Made by a program: the position numbers and the translations under genes
Shown here: piece by piece, positions 15,242 through 23,290 of the stretch
Numbering within the stretch: position 1 is the stretch's first letter
Layout: each line of letters starts with the position of its first letter
Notes under the pieces: generated by a model
The model's input: only the letters and a program-made list of their open reading frames with translations
The model's database searches: none
Told to the model about the DNA's origin: nothing
Origin: an uncultured Dorea sp.
GTDB lineage: Bacteria > Bacillota > Clostridia > Lachnospirales > Lachnospiraceae
Reading direction: 5' to 3'
NCBI GenBank assembly: GCA_910584615.1
Contig: CAJUAM010000021.1
Location: 1 to 58,590 of the forward strand
Length of the DNA stretch: 58,590 nt

Positions 15242-15508
15242 ATGGATTTCAAAAGTAAGTACATAGTGCCGGTTGGAGCAGATGGAATACATATCTTGAA
15301 TACCGGAGACTGGCGGACACAAAGACCAGTCTTAGATCAGGAAATGTGTATAAAGTGCGGGTCATGTCTGCTGTATTGTCCGGTTAATTCTATTAATAAA
15401 AAAGACGGAGTGTTTAACATCTCATATGATTATTGTAAAGGCTGCGGAATTTGCGCTCATGAATGTCCGAAAAAGGCAATTATTATGATACCAGAGGAGG
15501 GGAAATAA
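15242..15508 (+). CDS. 2-oxoacid:ferredoxin oxidoreductase, delta (ferredoxin) subunit
   Basis: An 88-residue 2[4Fe-4S] ferredoxin-like subunit. Two cluster motifs are visible: CIKCGSCLLYCPVNSI and CKGCGICAHECPKKAI, each C-x2-C-x2-C-x3-C-P. It passes electrons from the TPP centre to free ferredoxin. ATG 15242 with GGGAGGTG is chosen; it is one base beyond the gamma stop. The N-terminal 40 residues (IVPVGADGIHILNTGDWRTQ) are typical of PorD/VorD-type subunits. Confidence 0.94.
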   Translation: MDFKSKYIVPVGADGIHILNTGDWRTQRPVLDQEMCIKCGSCLLYCPVNSINKKDGVFNISYDYCKGCGICAHECPKKAIIMIPEEGK

Positions 15509-16690
15509 ATGCAGAGATTAGATGTTTTAAATGGAAATATGGCAGCGGCAGTTGGCGCGGCGCTGGCAAGACCGGATGTTATTGCTGCGTATCCCATCAC
15601 TCCGCAGACACCGATTGTAGAATATCTGACACAGTTTGCGGCAGACGGTAAAATTGATGCGGCAATGAGTGAAGTGGAATCAGAATTATCTGCAATGAGT
15701 GTGGTATCAGGGGCTTCTTTAGCTGGTTCCCGGACATTTACGGCAACGGCGTCCCAGGGATTAGCGTTGATGTATGAACCATATTTTCGTGCTTCCACAT
15801 TAAGACTTCCAATTGTAATGGCAGTTGTCAATCGTGAAATGATATCTCCGCAGAGTGTATGGGGCGGACAGCAGGATTCTATGAGTGTTCGTGATGCGGG
15901 ATGGATTCAGATCTATGCAAAAGATAATCAGGAGATTCTGGATTTAGTCATACAAGCCTTTAAAATCGCAGAAGATAAACGTGTACTCCTTCCTGTTAAC
16001 ATATGTTTTGATGGGTTTTATCTTTCTCATATGACAGAACGTGTCATGATTCCGGAGCAGGAAAAAGTAGATAAATTTCTTGGAAAATATAATGCAGAAC
16101 ATTTGATTCTCGATCCCAGACGTCCGATGGCAGTCGATCCATTGACGAATGGAGGATTGCTGATGGAGTATCGTTATAAACATATGAAAGCCCAGCAGGC
16201 AGCGCTTGATGTTATGGATGAAGTAGATCAGGAATATGGAGAACTATTTGCGAGAAGTTATGGCGGGGCAATCGAAGAATACCGTATGGAAGATGCAGAG
16301 TATGCATTGATAACAACCGGGTCAATGTCTGGCGCGGCAAAAGATATGGTAGATACTAAGAGAGAAGAAGGTATTAAAGTTGGATTGATAAGAATGAGAA
16401 TGATCCGCCCATTCCCAGGGAAAAGACTCCAAAAAGCCCTAAAGAATGTCAGAGCCTTCGGAGTAGTGGATAAAAATGTATCTTTTGGATGTGATACGGG
16501 TATCGTGTATCAGGAAGTAAAGGCGGCTATGTATGGAGGAAATACAGTTCCGTCAGTACCGGTGATCGGAGGTCTTGGAGGAGAAGACATTTCTCTTGAG
16601 ATGATGGGTAAGATAATAGATGCGATAGTACAAGCAGCCAGTGAACAAAAGAATAGTGAGACAATCTGGCTTATGGTGGAAGAAGGGTAG
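15509..16690 (+). CDS. 2-oxoacid:ferredoxin oxidoreductase, alpha subunit
   Basis: A 393-residue alpha subunit with the pyrimidine-binding TPP domain. Visible are VIAAYPITPQTPIVEYL, EVESELSAMSVVSGAS, GSRTFTATASQGLALM and WGGQQDSMSVRDAGW. The PITPxTP-E motif is characteristic of the family. It starts immediately after the delta stop (TAAATG). The length matches PorA/VorB-type subunits. The fine subtype (pyruvate, branched-chain, aryl or other 2-oxo acid) cannot be assigned safely by eye, so the acid formed by this pathway is open. Confidence 0.93.
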   Translation: MQRLDVLNGNMAAAVGAALARPDVIAAYPITPQTPIVEYLTQFAADGKIDAAMSEVESELSAMSVVSGASLAGSRTFTATASQGLALMYEPYFRASTLRLPIVMAVVNREMISPQSVWGGQQDSMSVRDAGWIQIYAKDNQEILDLVIQAFKIAEDKRVLLPVNICFDGFYLSHMTERVMIPEQEKVDKFLGKYNAEHLILDPRRPMAVDPLTNGGLLMEYRYKHMKAQQAALDVMDEVDQEYGELFARSYGGAIEEYRMEDAEYALITTGSMSGAAKDMVDTKREEGIKVGLIRMRMIRPFPGKRLQKALKNVRAFGVVDKNVSFGCDTGIVYQEVKAAMYGGNTVPSVPVIGGLGGEDISLEMMGKIIDAIVQAASEQKNSETIWLMVEEG

Positions 16691-16699
16691 GTGGAGAAT

Positions 16700-17605
16700 A
16701 TGAATATAGTTGACAAGTTAAATGCGAAGGAAGATATGATTTCTCCGGGTATATCCGCCTGTGTTGGATGTAATGTTGAGCTGACTTTACGCACCTGTAT
16801 GAAAGTTCTTGGACCAAATACAGTTTATGCAGTACCTCCAGGATGTATGGGAGGCGTCGGTGTAGTGGGATGGGATAAAGAGTCTGGTTCTAAAGTTCCT
16901 GTTTTCTTTCCTCTGCTGGATAATGTAGCTTCCATGCTGACTGGAATTAAAATGCATTATGAAAAACAAGGAAGGGATGTTAATGTTGTGGCATTTGCCG
17001 GTGATGGAGCGACAACAGATGCCGGTATGCAGTGTCTGTCAGGAGCGGCAGAAAGAGGAGATAAACTGATCTATATTTGTTATGACAACGAAGGATATAT
17101 GAATACAGGATACCAAAGAAGCAGTGCTACGACAAAGTATTCATGGACAACAACGACGCCGGTAAGCAAAGGAGGAAATGGAGGCAAGAAACAGCATAAA
17201 AAAGACTTTCCGATGATTATGGCGATGCATGATATTCCGTATATGGCGACATGTTCTCCGGCGTACATTCCGGATATGGTACGTAAGCTGGAAAAAGCGA
17301 TAGAAGCATCAAAGACCGGACTTGCGTATCTGCATGTATTCAATCCTTGTCTGACTGGATGGGGGATCAGACCAGACACCAGTATTGAAGTGTCAAGGCT
17401 TGCGGTCGAAACGAATTTCTTCCCGTTGTATGAAGTTGAGAATGGTAGATTTACTATCAATAAAAAGTTTAAAGAACCTAAACCGTTAAAAGAATACCTT
17501 GGACGTATGAAAAAGTTCAGGCATTTAAATGATGAAGAGATTGCGGATATTCAGCAGCTTGTGGATAAAAAATGGCAAAGACTTGTCCAATTAGAGCAAT
17601 TGTAA
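16700..17605 (+). CDS. 2-oxoacid:ferredoxin oxidoreductase, beta subunit
   Basis: A 301-residue beta subunit with the TPP diphosphate site and cluster-ligating cysteines. Cys21 and Cys24 lie in ISACVGCNVELTLRTC, followed by VPPGCMGGVG. The Mg-TPP motif is FAGDGATTDAGMQCLSGAAE with CYDNEGYMNTGYQRSS. ATG 16700 with GGTGGAG upstream is preferred over GTG 16691. Together with the preceding three genes it makes a complete enzyme: 2-oxo acid, CoA and oxidised ferredoxin give acyl-CoA, CO2 and reduced ferredoxin. It lacks an evident encapsulation extension, so it may act outside the shell. Confidence 0.93.
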   Translation: MNIVDKLNAKEDMISPGISACVGCNVELTLRTCMKVLGPNTVYAVPPGCMGGVGVVGWDKESGSKVPVFFPLLDNVASMLTGIKMHYEKQGRDVNVVAFAGDGATTDAGMQCLSGAAERGDKLIYICYDNEGYMNTGYQRSSATTKYSWTTTTPVSKGGNGGKKQHKKDFPMIMAMHDIPYMATCSPAYIPDMVRKLEKAIEASKTGLAYLHVFNPCLTGWGIRPDTSIEVSRLAVETNFFPLYEVENGRFTINKKFKEPKPLKEYLGRMKKFRHLNDEEIADIQQLVDKKWQRLVQLEQL

Positions 17606-17619
17606 CAGGGAGGTGACGT

Positions 17620-19077
17620 ATGGATCAGAATTTAAATGCTTTGTTTGATCCCGAAAATATTGCGGTGATAGGAGCAAGTAATAATCCATTAAAAGCGGGT
17701 TATACAGTAATACAGAATTTGAACCAGATAGGATACCCAAAAAAAGTATTTCCAGTTACGCCATCGGAAAAAGAGATTCTTGGAAGGGACTGCTATGAAA
17801 AATTGTCTGATATCGAAGAAAGGGTTGAATTAGTAGTCTTAGCAACACCGGCAAAGCTGATCTATCATATTATGGAAGATCTGACTGTCAGGTTTCAGAC
17901 AAAAAATGATGTAAAGGTAATTGTCTGTATAGCTGCCGATTATGGTGAGACCAGGACGGAAGAAGGGATCAGACGTCAGGAATGCCTGATGGATACAGCA
18001 AAGAAATATGGAATCCGTGTAGTGGGTCCCAATTGTATCGGAATTATAGATAATATCAACCGAGTGGATACTACATTTGTAGAAACACTGATCCCAACGG
18101 AGATGAGAGGGAGAAAAGGGGGAATCAGTTTTATTTCCCAAAGCGGGGCCATGGCAGCATCTATTCTTATGATGGGGGCTTCGCAGCCAGTACCGATTTC
18201 GATGAATAAATTCATCTCGATAGGAAATATGGCAGATGTTGATTTTATCGATTTGCTGGAGTATTTCGAACAGGATGAAGATACGAAAGTGATCGGAATG
18301 TATTTGGAAGGATATCCGGATGGAAGAAAACTGATAGATACACTTGCCCGTATTGTTAAGAAGAAACCGGTTGTAGTGTTGAAAGTCGGAAGAAGCAGCA
18401 TTGGAGCACTGGCAGCAAATTCACATACAGGCTCACTGGCCGGAGCGGATGCGGTATATGAAGCGGCTTTCAGGCAATATGGAATTACACGGGTCTGCAC
18501 CATTGAAGAAATGATGGATATTTTACAGGCTTTTGATGCAATGCATCTTCCGGGCGGAGACAGATGTTTCTTGCTGACGCAGGCCGGAGGGCCGGGAATA
18601 TACTGTACGGATGCTTTTGTAGAAGAGAAGATCCTTGAGTTCCCAAGAATAACAGACAATACGAAAGAAAGATTAAAAGATATACTTCCGCCAATGGCAA
18701 ATATCTGTTCTCCGGAAGGATATGCAGATATTACGGCGGCAGCAACAGTTGAACAGCATGTAGAAAGCCTAAGGGCAGTAATGGAAGATGATAATGTAGA
18801 CAGTGTCATACTGGTTACAGTCGTGCCGACGTTCTTACCAAGAAAAGAACTGGCAGAAGGCTTTATCACACTTTTGAAAAATAAAGAATATGGGAGTAAA
18901 AAGCCTGTCTATATCTGCATCATGGCGGGGGGATACGTATGGGAATGTCGAAAGCTTTTGGAAGAACAGGGAATACGTACTTTTACGACACCGGCACATT
19001 GCGTGACGGCAGCCGGACATATGGCAGAGTATCATAAGTTTTTGAAAAGACAGAAGGGAGAAAAAGAACATGAGTAG
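17620..19077 (+). CDS. ADP-forming acyl-CoA synthetase, alpha subunit
   Basis: A 485-residue subunit of the NDP-forming acetate/acyl-CoA ligase family. It has an N-terminal CoA-binding Rossmann domain (PENIAVIGASNNPLKAGYTV) and succinyl-CoA-synthetase-like domains (VGPNCIGIID; FISQSGAMAA). His269 in NSHTGSLAGAD is the phosphohistidine position of this family. The reaction is acyl-CoA + ADP + Pi to acid + CoA + ATP. It overlaps the beta gene by eight bases. In archaea this enzyme harvests ATP from the products of 2-oxoacid oxidoreductases; finding both in this operon indicates the same energy step. Confidence 0.93.
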   Translation: MDQNLNALFDPENIAVIGASNNPLKAGYTVIQNLNQIGYPKKVFPVTPSEKEILGRDCYEKLSDIEERVELVVLATPAKLIYHIMEDLTVRFQTKNDVKVIVCIAADYGETRTEEGIRRQECLMDTAKKYGIRVVGPNCIGIIDNINRVDTTFVETLIPTEMRGRKGGISFISQSGAMAASILMMGASQPVPISMNKFISIGNMADVDFIDLLEYFEQDEDTKVIGMYLEGYPDGRKLIDTLARIVKKKPVVVLKVGRSSIGALAANSHTGSLAGADAVYEAAFRQYGITRVCTIEEMMDILQAFDAMHLPGGDRCFLLTQAGGPGIYCTDAFVEEKILEFPRITDNTKERLKDILPPMANICSPEGYADITAAATVEQHVESLRAVMEDDNVDSVILVTVVPTFLPRKELAEGFITLLKNKEYGSKKPVYICIMAGGYVWECRKLLEEQGIRTFTTPAHCVTAAGHMAEYHKFLKRQKGEKEHE

Positions 19078-19720
19078 ATTTTTAAATGAATTTGATGCGA
19101 AGAACCTTCTGGCGGAATACGGAGTGCCTATGGTAAAAAGCAGAGTGGCTCATACAAAAGAAGAAGCAGAAAAGATAACCGATGAGATAAAGTTCCCCGC
19201 GGTTATGAAAGTTTTGTCTGCGGATATACAGCATAAAACAGAAGCAGGGTGTGTATTTCTGGGAGTTGAAAAAGATAAAGCGAATGAGATCTTCGATAAG
19301 ATCTGTGATAATGCCAGAACCTATGCGCCGGAAGCTGTAATTGACGGAATATTGATTCAGGAAATGGCAGACAGCAGCCTTGAAGTGATCGTGGGGATGA
19401 AAAAGGATCCCCAATTCGGACCGGTTTTAATGGTTGGACTTGGGGGCATCTATGTAGAAGTCTTCCAGGATGTTTCTCTGAGGCTTTTGCCGATAGACAG
19501 ACAAGAAGTACAGCGTATGCTGGAGGAAACCAGGCTTTACAAGATTATTAAAGGAGCAAGAGGGACAAGGTATGACGAAGAAACACTTATTGATGTTTTA
19601 CTGAGTATTTCAAAAATGTCATTAGAACAACCTGATATTGAAGAGATAGATATTAATCCATTGTTTCTCTATGAAGAAGGGAAAGGAGCAAAAGGTGTCG
19701 ATGCATTGATCAGAATGTGA
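19070..19720 (+). CDS. ADP-forming acyl-CoA synthetase, beta subunit (ATP-grasp)
   Basis: A 216-residue ATP-grasp subunit that carries the phosphoryl group from the alpha-subunit histidine to ADP. Visible are KFPAVMKVLSADIQHKTEAG, ILIQEMADSSLEVIVGMKKD, FGPVLMVGLGGIYVEV and EEIDINPLFLYEEG, which match the detached ATP-grasp domain of two-subunit enzymes. The length (about 215-235) is normal. Its ATG lies inside the alpha gene's last codons, so the two are translationally coupled. Confidence 0.93.
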   Translation: MSRFLNEFDAKNLLAEYGVPMVKSRVAHTKEEAEKITDEIKFPAVMKVLSADIQHKTEAGCVFLGVEKDKANEIFDKICDNARTYAPEAVIDGILIQEMADSSLEVIVGMKKDPQFGPVLMVGLGGIYVEVFQDVSLRLLPIDRQEVQRMLEETRLYKIIKGARGTRYDEETLIDVLLSISKMSLEQPDIEEIDINPLFLYEEGKGAKGVDALIRM

Positions 19721-19746
19721 TAAAAAGTGAAAGTGACTGATAAATT

Positions 19747-20655
19747 ATGAAAAGAATAAAAGTAGCGCCTTATATGGCTGGAATGATTGTGGCATTGTTC
19801 TTTGGAATATCGTTCTTAATGACACAGACGGGTTTGAGACAGATGCCGGCAATGGTATTGCTGAGTTATCGCTTTGGTATAGCAGCACTTTTTATGACTG
19901 CTATGAGATTGTGCAATATCATACATATTGATTATAAAGACAAACCTATGAAGGGAATCATAGCACTTTCCGTATTTTATCCAGGAATTTCTTTCTGTTT
20001 TGAAACGGTCGCGCTTTATTATGTGCCATCCTCGCAGGCAGGAATCGTAGTATCGATATCTCCGATCTTTGTAACAATTTTTGCGCTGCTGATATTAAGA
20101 GAGAAGCCTAAAACCATACAAGTGTTTTTTGTTTTGCTGTCGGTGACGGGGGTTTTTATTACAACTGTTTTTGCAAGAGGCGGTGATGATGAGGGTATGT
20201 TTTTTGGAATTTTGTTAATGCTGGTATCTGTTGCGGCAGGCGCGCTGAACAATGTGTTATCCCGAAAATATTCCAAGTATTTCACATCCGTTGAAATAAC
20301 ATATATGATGATCTGTCTGGGGGCAGTTATATTTACCGGGATATCGCTGATACAGGGAGTATTTGACAGAAATGTGTTCTTATCATATAAAGTACCTTTT
20401 CAATCATTAGAGATACTGTTAGTAATGCTGGGATTAAGTATTGGAACTTCTGTAATTGCTTTCTTTTGCCTGAATTATATGTTATCGAAATTAAAAGCAG
20501 CGAATGTATCTGTATTTATGAATCTGGCGACAGTGATTTCTATTGCGGCAGGTGTTTTAGTTGCAAAAGAACGGCTTCATTGGTATCAGGTGACAGGAGG
20601 AGTTATTATAATCATCAGCGTGTGGGGTACAAGTTATTACGAAAACAAAAAATAA
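19747..20655 (+). CDS. EamA/DMT family transporter
   Basis: A 302-residue membrane protein with about ten hydrophobic helices in two repeats. The N-terminus MAGMIVALFFGISFLMTQTG and the VPSSQAGIVVSISPIFVTIF segment are typical EamA domains. DMT-family members export or import amino acids and metabolites. Being 26 bases after the ATP-grasp gene it belongs to the operon and may move the substrate or an end product. The ribosome binding site is weak. Confidence 0.88.
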   Translation: MKRIKVAPYMAGMIVALFFGISFLMTQTGLRQMPAMVLLSYRFGIAALFMTAMRLCNIIHIDYKDKPMKGIIALSVFYPGISFCFETVALYYVPSSQAGIVVSISPIFVTIFALLILREKPKTIQVFFVLLSVTGVFITTVFARGGDDEGMFFGILLMLVSVAAGALNNVLSRKYSKYFTSVEITYMMICLGAVIFTGISLIQGVFDRNVFLSYKVPFQSLEILLVMLGLSIGTSVIAFFCLNYMLSKLKAANVSVFMNLATVISIAAGVLVAKERLHWYQVTGGVIIIISVWGTSYYENKK

Positions 20656-20723
20656 TGAAGAATTGCGGGTTGTTGATATGAATTAAAATACAAAAAGCCT
20701 CAAATTAATAAGGAGAGATGAAG

Positions 20724-21164
20724 GTGGAAAAGGAATATATCAAGATTGAATGGGATTTGCTCAAAACATCGGTCAGAGCAGAATTATTGACCAAATTTAA
20801 CCCTGTTGCAGTTGAAAGGTTAAAAGAAACATTACCCTATACAAGTATACAAAGCCATGCAGTAGTTGCTGGAGGGCAGATGTATTGTCCATATAGATTA
20901 GTTCTGGGTACAGATGAATGTAATACAGAAAATATGGCGGAACAACCGATAGGGAGAGGGAATATTGAACTGGATTTTCAATATTTATCCATTAATTATG
21001 GTGTGATTACAGAAGGAGTTCCTGCTGTTGCGGTGCTGCAGGTGGTAAAGGAGGATGTTCCGAAACTGCAGTGGATTGGAGAGCAGGTTCTTGATAATCT
21101 GTTTTATGGAACGAAGTATATGAAAGTGATGATGACATATTTAGGGAGGGAAAAAGATGCATGA
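20724..21164 (+). CDS. cyclophilin-like fold protein (DUF3830-like), possible half of a split synthase
   Basis: A protein of about 146 residues, soluble and not firmly assigned. EWDLLKTSVRAELLTKFNPV, then VERLKETLPYTSIQSHAVVA with GGQMYCPYRLV, has the feel of the small cyclophilin-like DUF3830 group, where a beta-strand entry is followed by a helix with LP and a barrel. AAGGAG at 20710-20715 favours GTG 20724; ATG 20718 would be only two bases away. It overlaps the next gene by eight bases. Cucumopine synthase is, as I recall, a cyclophilin-like domain followed by a helical bundle, and these two proteins add up to its size. No catalytic claim is made. Confidence 0.5.
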   Translation: MEKEYIKIEWDLLKTSVRAELLTKFNPVAVERLKETLPYTSIQSHAVVAGGQMYCPYRLVLGTDECNTENMAEQPIGRGNIELDFQYLSINYGVITEGVPAVAVLQVVKEDVPKLQWIGEQVLDNLFYGTKYMKVMMTYLGREKDA

Positions 21165-21666
21165 AAGATTGATTGCGCTGCAAAAGGAAGTAAAAAAGCA
21201 TGTGGACGAAATCTGGATAGATGAACCTAAAGATGTCATGTTCATCAGGAATGGATATATCAAAAGCGGCGCCGGTATTAAAAATCAGTATTTTACAACT
21301 TTAGTAATGTTAAGCGGAGAAATACGGGCACTTGGTATTCATATCTTTTCTGATTTGCTGCATTATGCCAAGGATGGAAGCTTTTCTTTACAGCAGTTGA
21401 TTAAAATGACTAAGAAATCCTTACAGGTTGATTTAGGGGTAGTTGGATATTTTGGACTGGAATCATATGGAAGATTATTGCGGCAGTATTATGATTCGTT
21501 AGATTTAATGGAAACATTGGATGAATATGTTTTGCTGACAAAGGATTTATTCACTCTGACGAATAGATATCAGCTGTGGCTGCATCAGATATTTCCATGG
21601 AATTTATCTGTCCTTTTCCCGAAAGCAGATATAGATGATCTACGAGATTTTATAAAACAAATATAA
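21157..21666 (+). CDS. all-helical protein, possible partner of the cyclophilin-like protein
   Basis: A 169-residue protein predicted by eye to be mostly helical (HERLIALQKEVKKHVDEIW; EIRALGIHIFSDLLHYAKDG; YGRLLRQYYDSLDLMETLDE) with no membrane segment or cofactor motif. It shares an eight-base overlap with the preceding gene, so the products are probably made together and may form a complex. The combined length (about 315 residues) and order, cyclophilin-like then helical bundle, recall cucumopine-synthase-like proteins. That match is low-confidence and unverified. Function unknown. Confidence 0.5.
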   Translation: MHERLIALQKEVKKHVDEIWIDEPKDVMFIRNGYIKSGAGIKNQYFTTLVMLSGEIRALGIHIFSDLLHYAKDGSFSLQQLIKMTKKSLQVDLGVVGYFGLESYGRLLRQYYDSLDLMETLDEYVLLTKDLFTLTNRYQLWLHQIFPWNLSVLFPKADIDDLRDFIKQI

Positions 21667-21686
21667 GAAAAAAAGGAGGATACTTT

Positions 21687-23159
21687 ATGGGAAATAATCA
21701 GAAGTTAGAATTTTATGTAAGCCGTTTTTTGTGTTTGATTCCAATGTTGATCTTTACTACATTTTGTATTGTATTTTTTGTAGTATTTAAAGTATTTAAA
21801 ATGGAAGTCCTCGCAATGGGAGGATTAGTGTCGCTGATAATCGGCTGCTTTTTTTGCAGGGACTGGAGTGCGTATTGGGATGCAGTGATGACTGGTATGG
21901 CAAAGAAGAGTAATACAATACTGATCATGATTCTTTTGGTGGTAGGTCTGTTTACTGGATTGATGGGGAAAAGCGGGATTGCATATGGATTTGTCTGGCT
22001 GGGAGAAAAGATAGGCCTGATCGGCGGACCATTTGTTGCGTTTTCTTTCCTGGCGGCTTGTATTATAGCGACTTCTACAGGAACATCTATCGGAACATTA
22101 TATTCGACTGTGCCAGTATTATATCCTGCGGGAGTGCTTTTAGGCGCGAATCCGGCTTTTATGGCCGCTGCTTTATTGGGCGGCGCGACATTTGGCGACA
22201 ATCTGGCGCCAGTTTCTGACACAACAATTGCTTCTGCTACTACACAATCATATGTGACGAAAGAAGGGACCGCGGAAATTGGAGGTGTAGTTTCTACAAG
22301 ATTCCGGTATTCTCTTGCGGCAGGGTTGATTACATTTACACTGTTTTGGCTTTTTGGAGGCAGCGGGAATATCAATGCAGAAGCAGAGACTATTTTGGCT
22401 GAAAATGCAAATCCTAAAGGTCTTATCATGCTGATTCCTATAGCAGTATTGCTTTTAGTAGCTATAATTACAAGGAAAATTTTTAATGCTATTATCTGGG
22501 GATTGATCAGTGGTACAATTGTCGGGTTGGTTTTTGGGATCATTACTCCGTCAGATATTTTATCTGTGCAGGACGGTGTTGTGGTAGGATTTTTATATGA
22601 AGGGTTTACCAAGATGATGGCAATAATCATGTATACTTTAATATTATTCGGTATTATCGGTGTATTGGAAGCCAGCGGTCTCATTGAGGATGTCATTAAT
22701 AAATTAAGCGCAAGTAAATTGGCAAGTACTCCGAGAGGAACAGAAATATGTATTGGTGTAGGTATTATTTTTTCCTGCCTGCTTCTGGGGTCATCGTGCG
22801 CGGCAGCAATTCTGATGTTCGGATCGATTTCGGACAAGCTGGGTAAAAAACAATATCTCCATCCTTATCGGAGAGCCAATTTGACAGATGGTTTTGCCTG
22901 TACATTATCAGTTATCACACCATCGATTAGTGCATTCATTTTTATGACAACAACACTGGTAGATGGATTGATCGCGGATTATTCATTTGTTGAACCGCTA
23001 AATCCTCTGTCGTTAACAACACATTGTTTCTATCAGATGCTTCTTTTTGCTGTGCTGGCATTTTCAGTCATTACTGGCTGGGGCAGAACTTTTGAGGGTG
23101 CAGGCGGAGTGCAGGTAAAAACAAAGCAAGAGGCGATCGAGCAAAGAAAAACTGCCTGA
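21687..23159 (+). CDS. NhaC family Na+/H+ antiporter-type transporter
   Basis: A 490-residue polytopic protein with about 11-12 membrane helices. GATFGDNLAPVSDTTIASAT is the hallmark of the NhaC family, and ATSTGTSIGTLYSTVPVLYP fits as well. NhaC members exchange Na+ for H+ or for organic acids and amino acids. As the last gene of the operon, 20 bases after the helical protein and with AAAAGGAGG upstream, it probably imports the pathway substrate or exports its acid end product. Which of these it does cannot be decided here. Confidence 0.92.
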   Translation: MGNNQKLEFYVSRFLCLIPMLIFTTFCIVFFVVFKVFKMEVLAMGGLVSLIIGCFFCRDWSAYWDAVMTGMAKKSNTILIMILLVVGLFTGLMGKSGIAYGFVWLGEKIGLIGGPFVAFSFLAACIIATSTGTSIGTLYSTVPVLYPAGVLLGANPAFMAAALLGGATFGDNLAPVSDTTIASATTQSYVTKEGTAEIGGVVSTRFRYSLAAGLITFTLFWLFGGSGNINAEAETILAENANPKGLIMLIPIAVLLLVAIITRKIFNAIIWGLISGTIVGLVFGIITPSDILSVQDGVVVGFLYEGFTKMMAIIMYTLILFGIIGVLEASGLIEDVINKLSASKLASTPRGTEICIGVGIIFSCLLLGSSCAAAILMFGSISDKLGKKQYLHPYRRANLTDGFACTLSVITPSISAFIFMTTTLVDGLIADYSFVEPLNPLSLTTHCFYQMLLFAVLAFSVITGWGRTFEGAGGVQVKTKQEAIEQRKTA

Positions 23160-23214
23160 TTTAGCGGAGAGGTATTGGCATTAATTGAGAAAGTTTTTAT
23201 AAAAGTTGATTTGG

Positions 23215-23258
23215 GAAAGTAAATTCTGCTATGACTTGGACAGGCGGAATTTACTTTC
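23215..23258. terminator. 12-bp hairpin at the end of the BMC operon
   Basis: GAAAGTAAATTC (23215-23226) and GAATTTACTTTC (23247-23258) are perfectly complementary, separated by 20 bases. It lies between the NhaC gene and the converging mgtC-like gene. There is no long T-run, so its strength is uncertain. Confidence 0.55.
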
Positions 23259-23290
23259 TCGCTTTAAGGATATCTGCATTCGCGAAAAAC

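Noticed and set aside
14569..15264. A 231-codon minus-strand frame opposite the OFOR gamma gene
   Set aside because: Cys/Tyr/His-rich antisense composition and no initiation signal; the sense frame has family motifs.
17976..18869. A 297-codon minus-strand frame opposite the acyl-CoA synthetase alpha gene
   Set aside because: Low-complexity Ser/Ile/Pro composition typical of antisense frames; the sense gene is certain.
21713..22837. A 374-codon open frame on the minus strand opposite the NhaC gene
   Set aside because: It mirrors the NhaC codon pattern, has no ribosome binding site or recognisable domain, and the plus-strand protein has clear family motifs.
23160..23214. A further small gene at the end of the BMC operon
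   Set aside because: No start with a ribosome binding site gives a frame of useful length before the hairpin.
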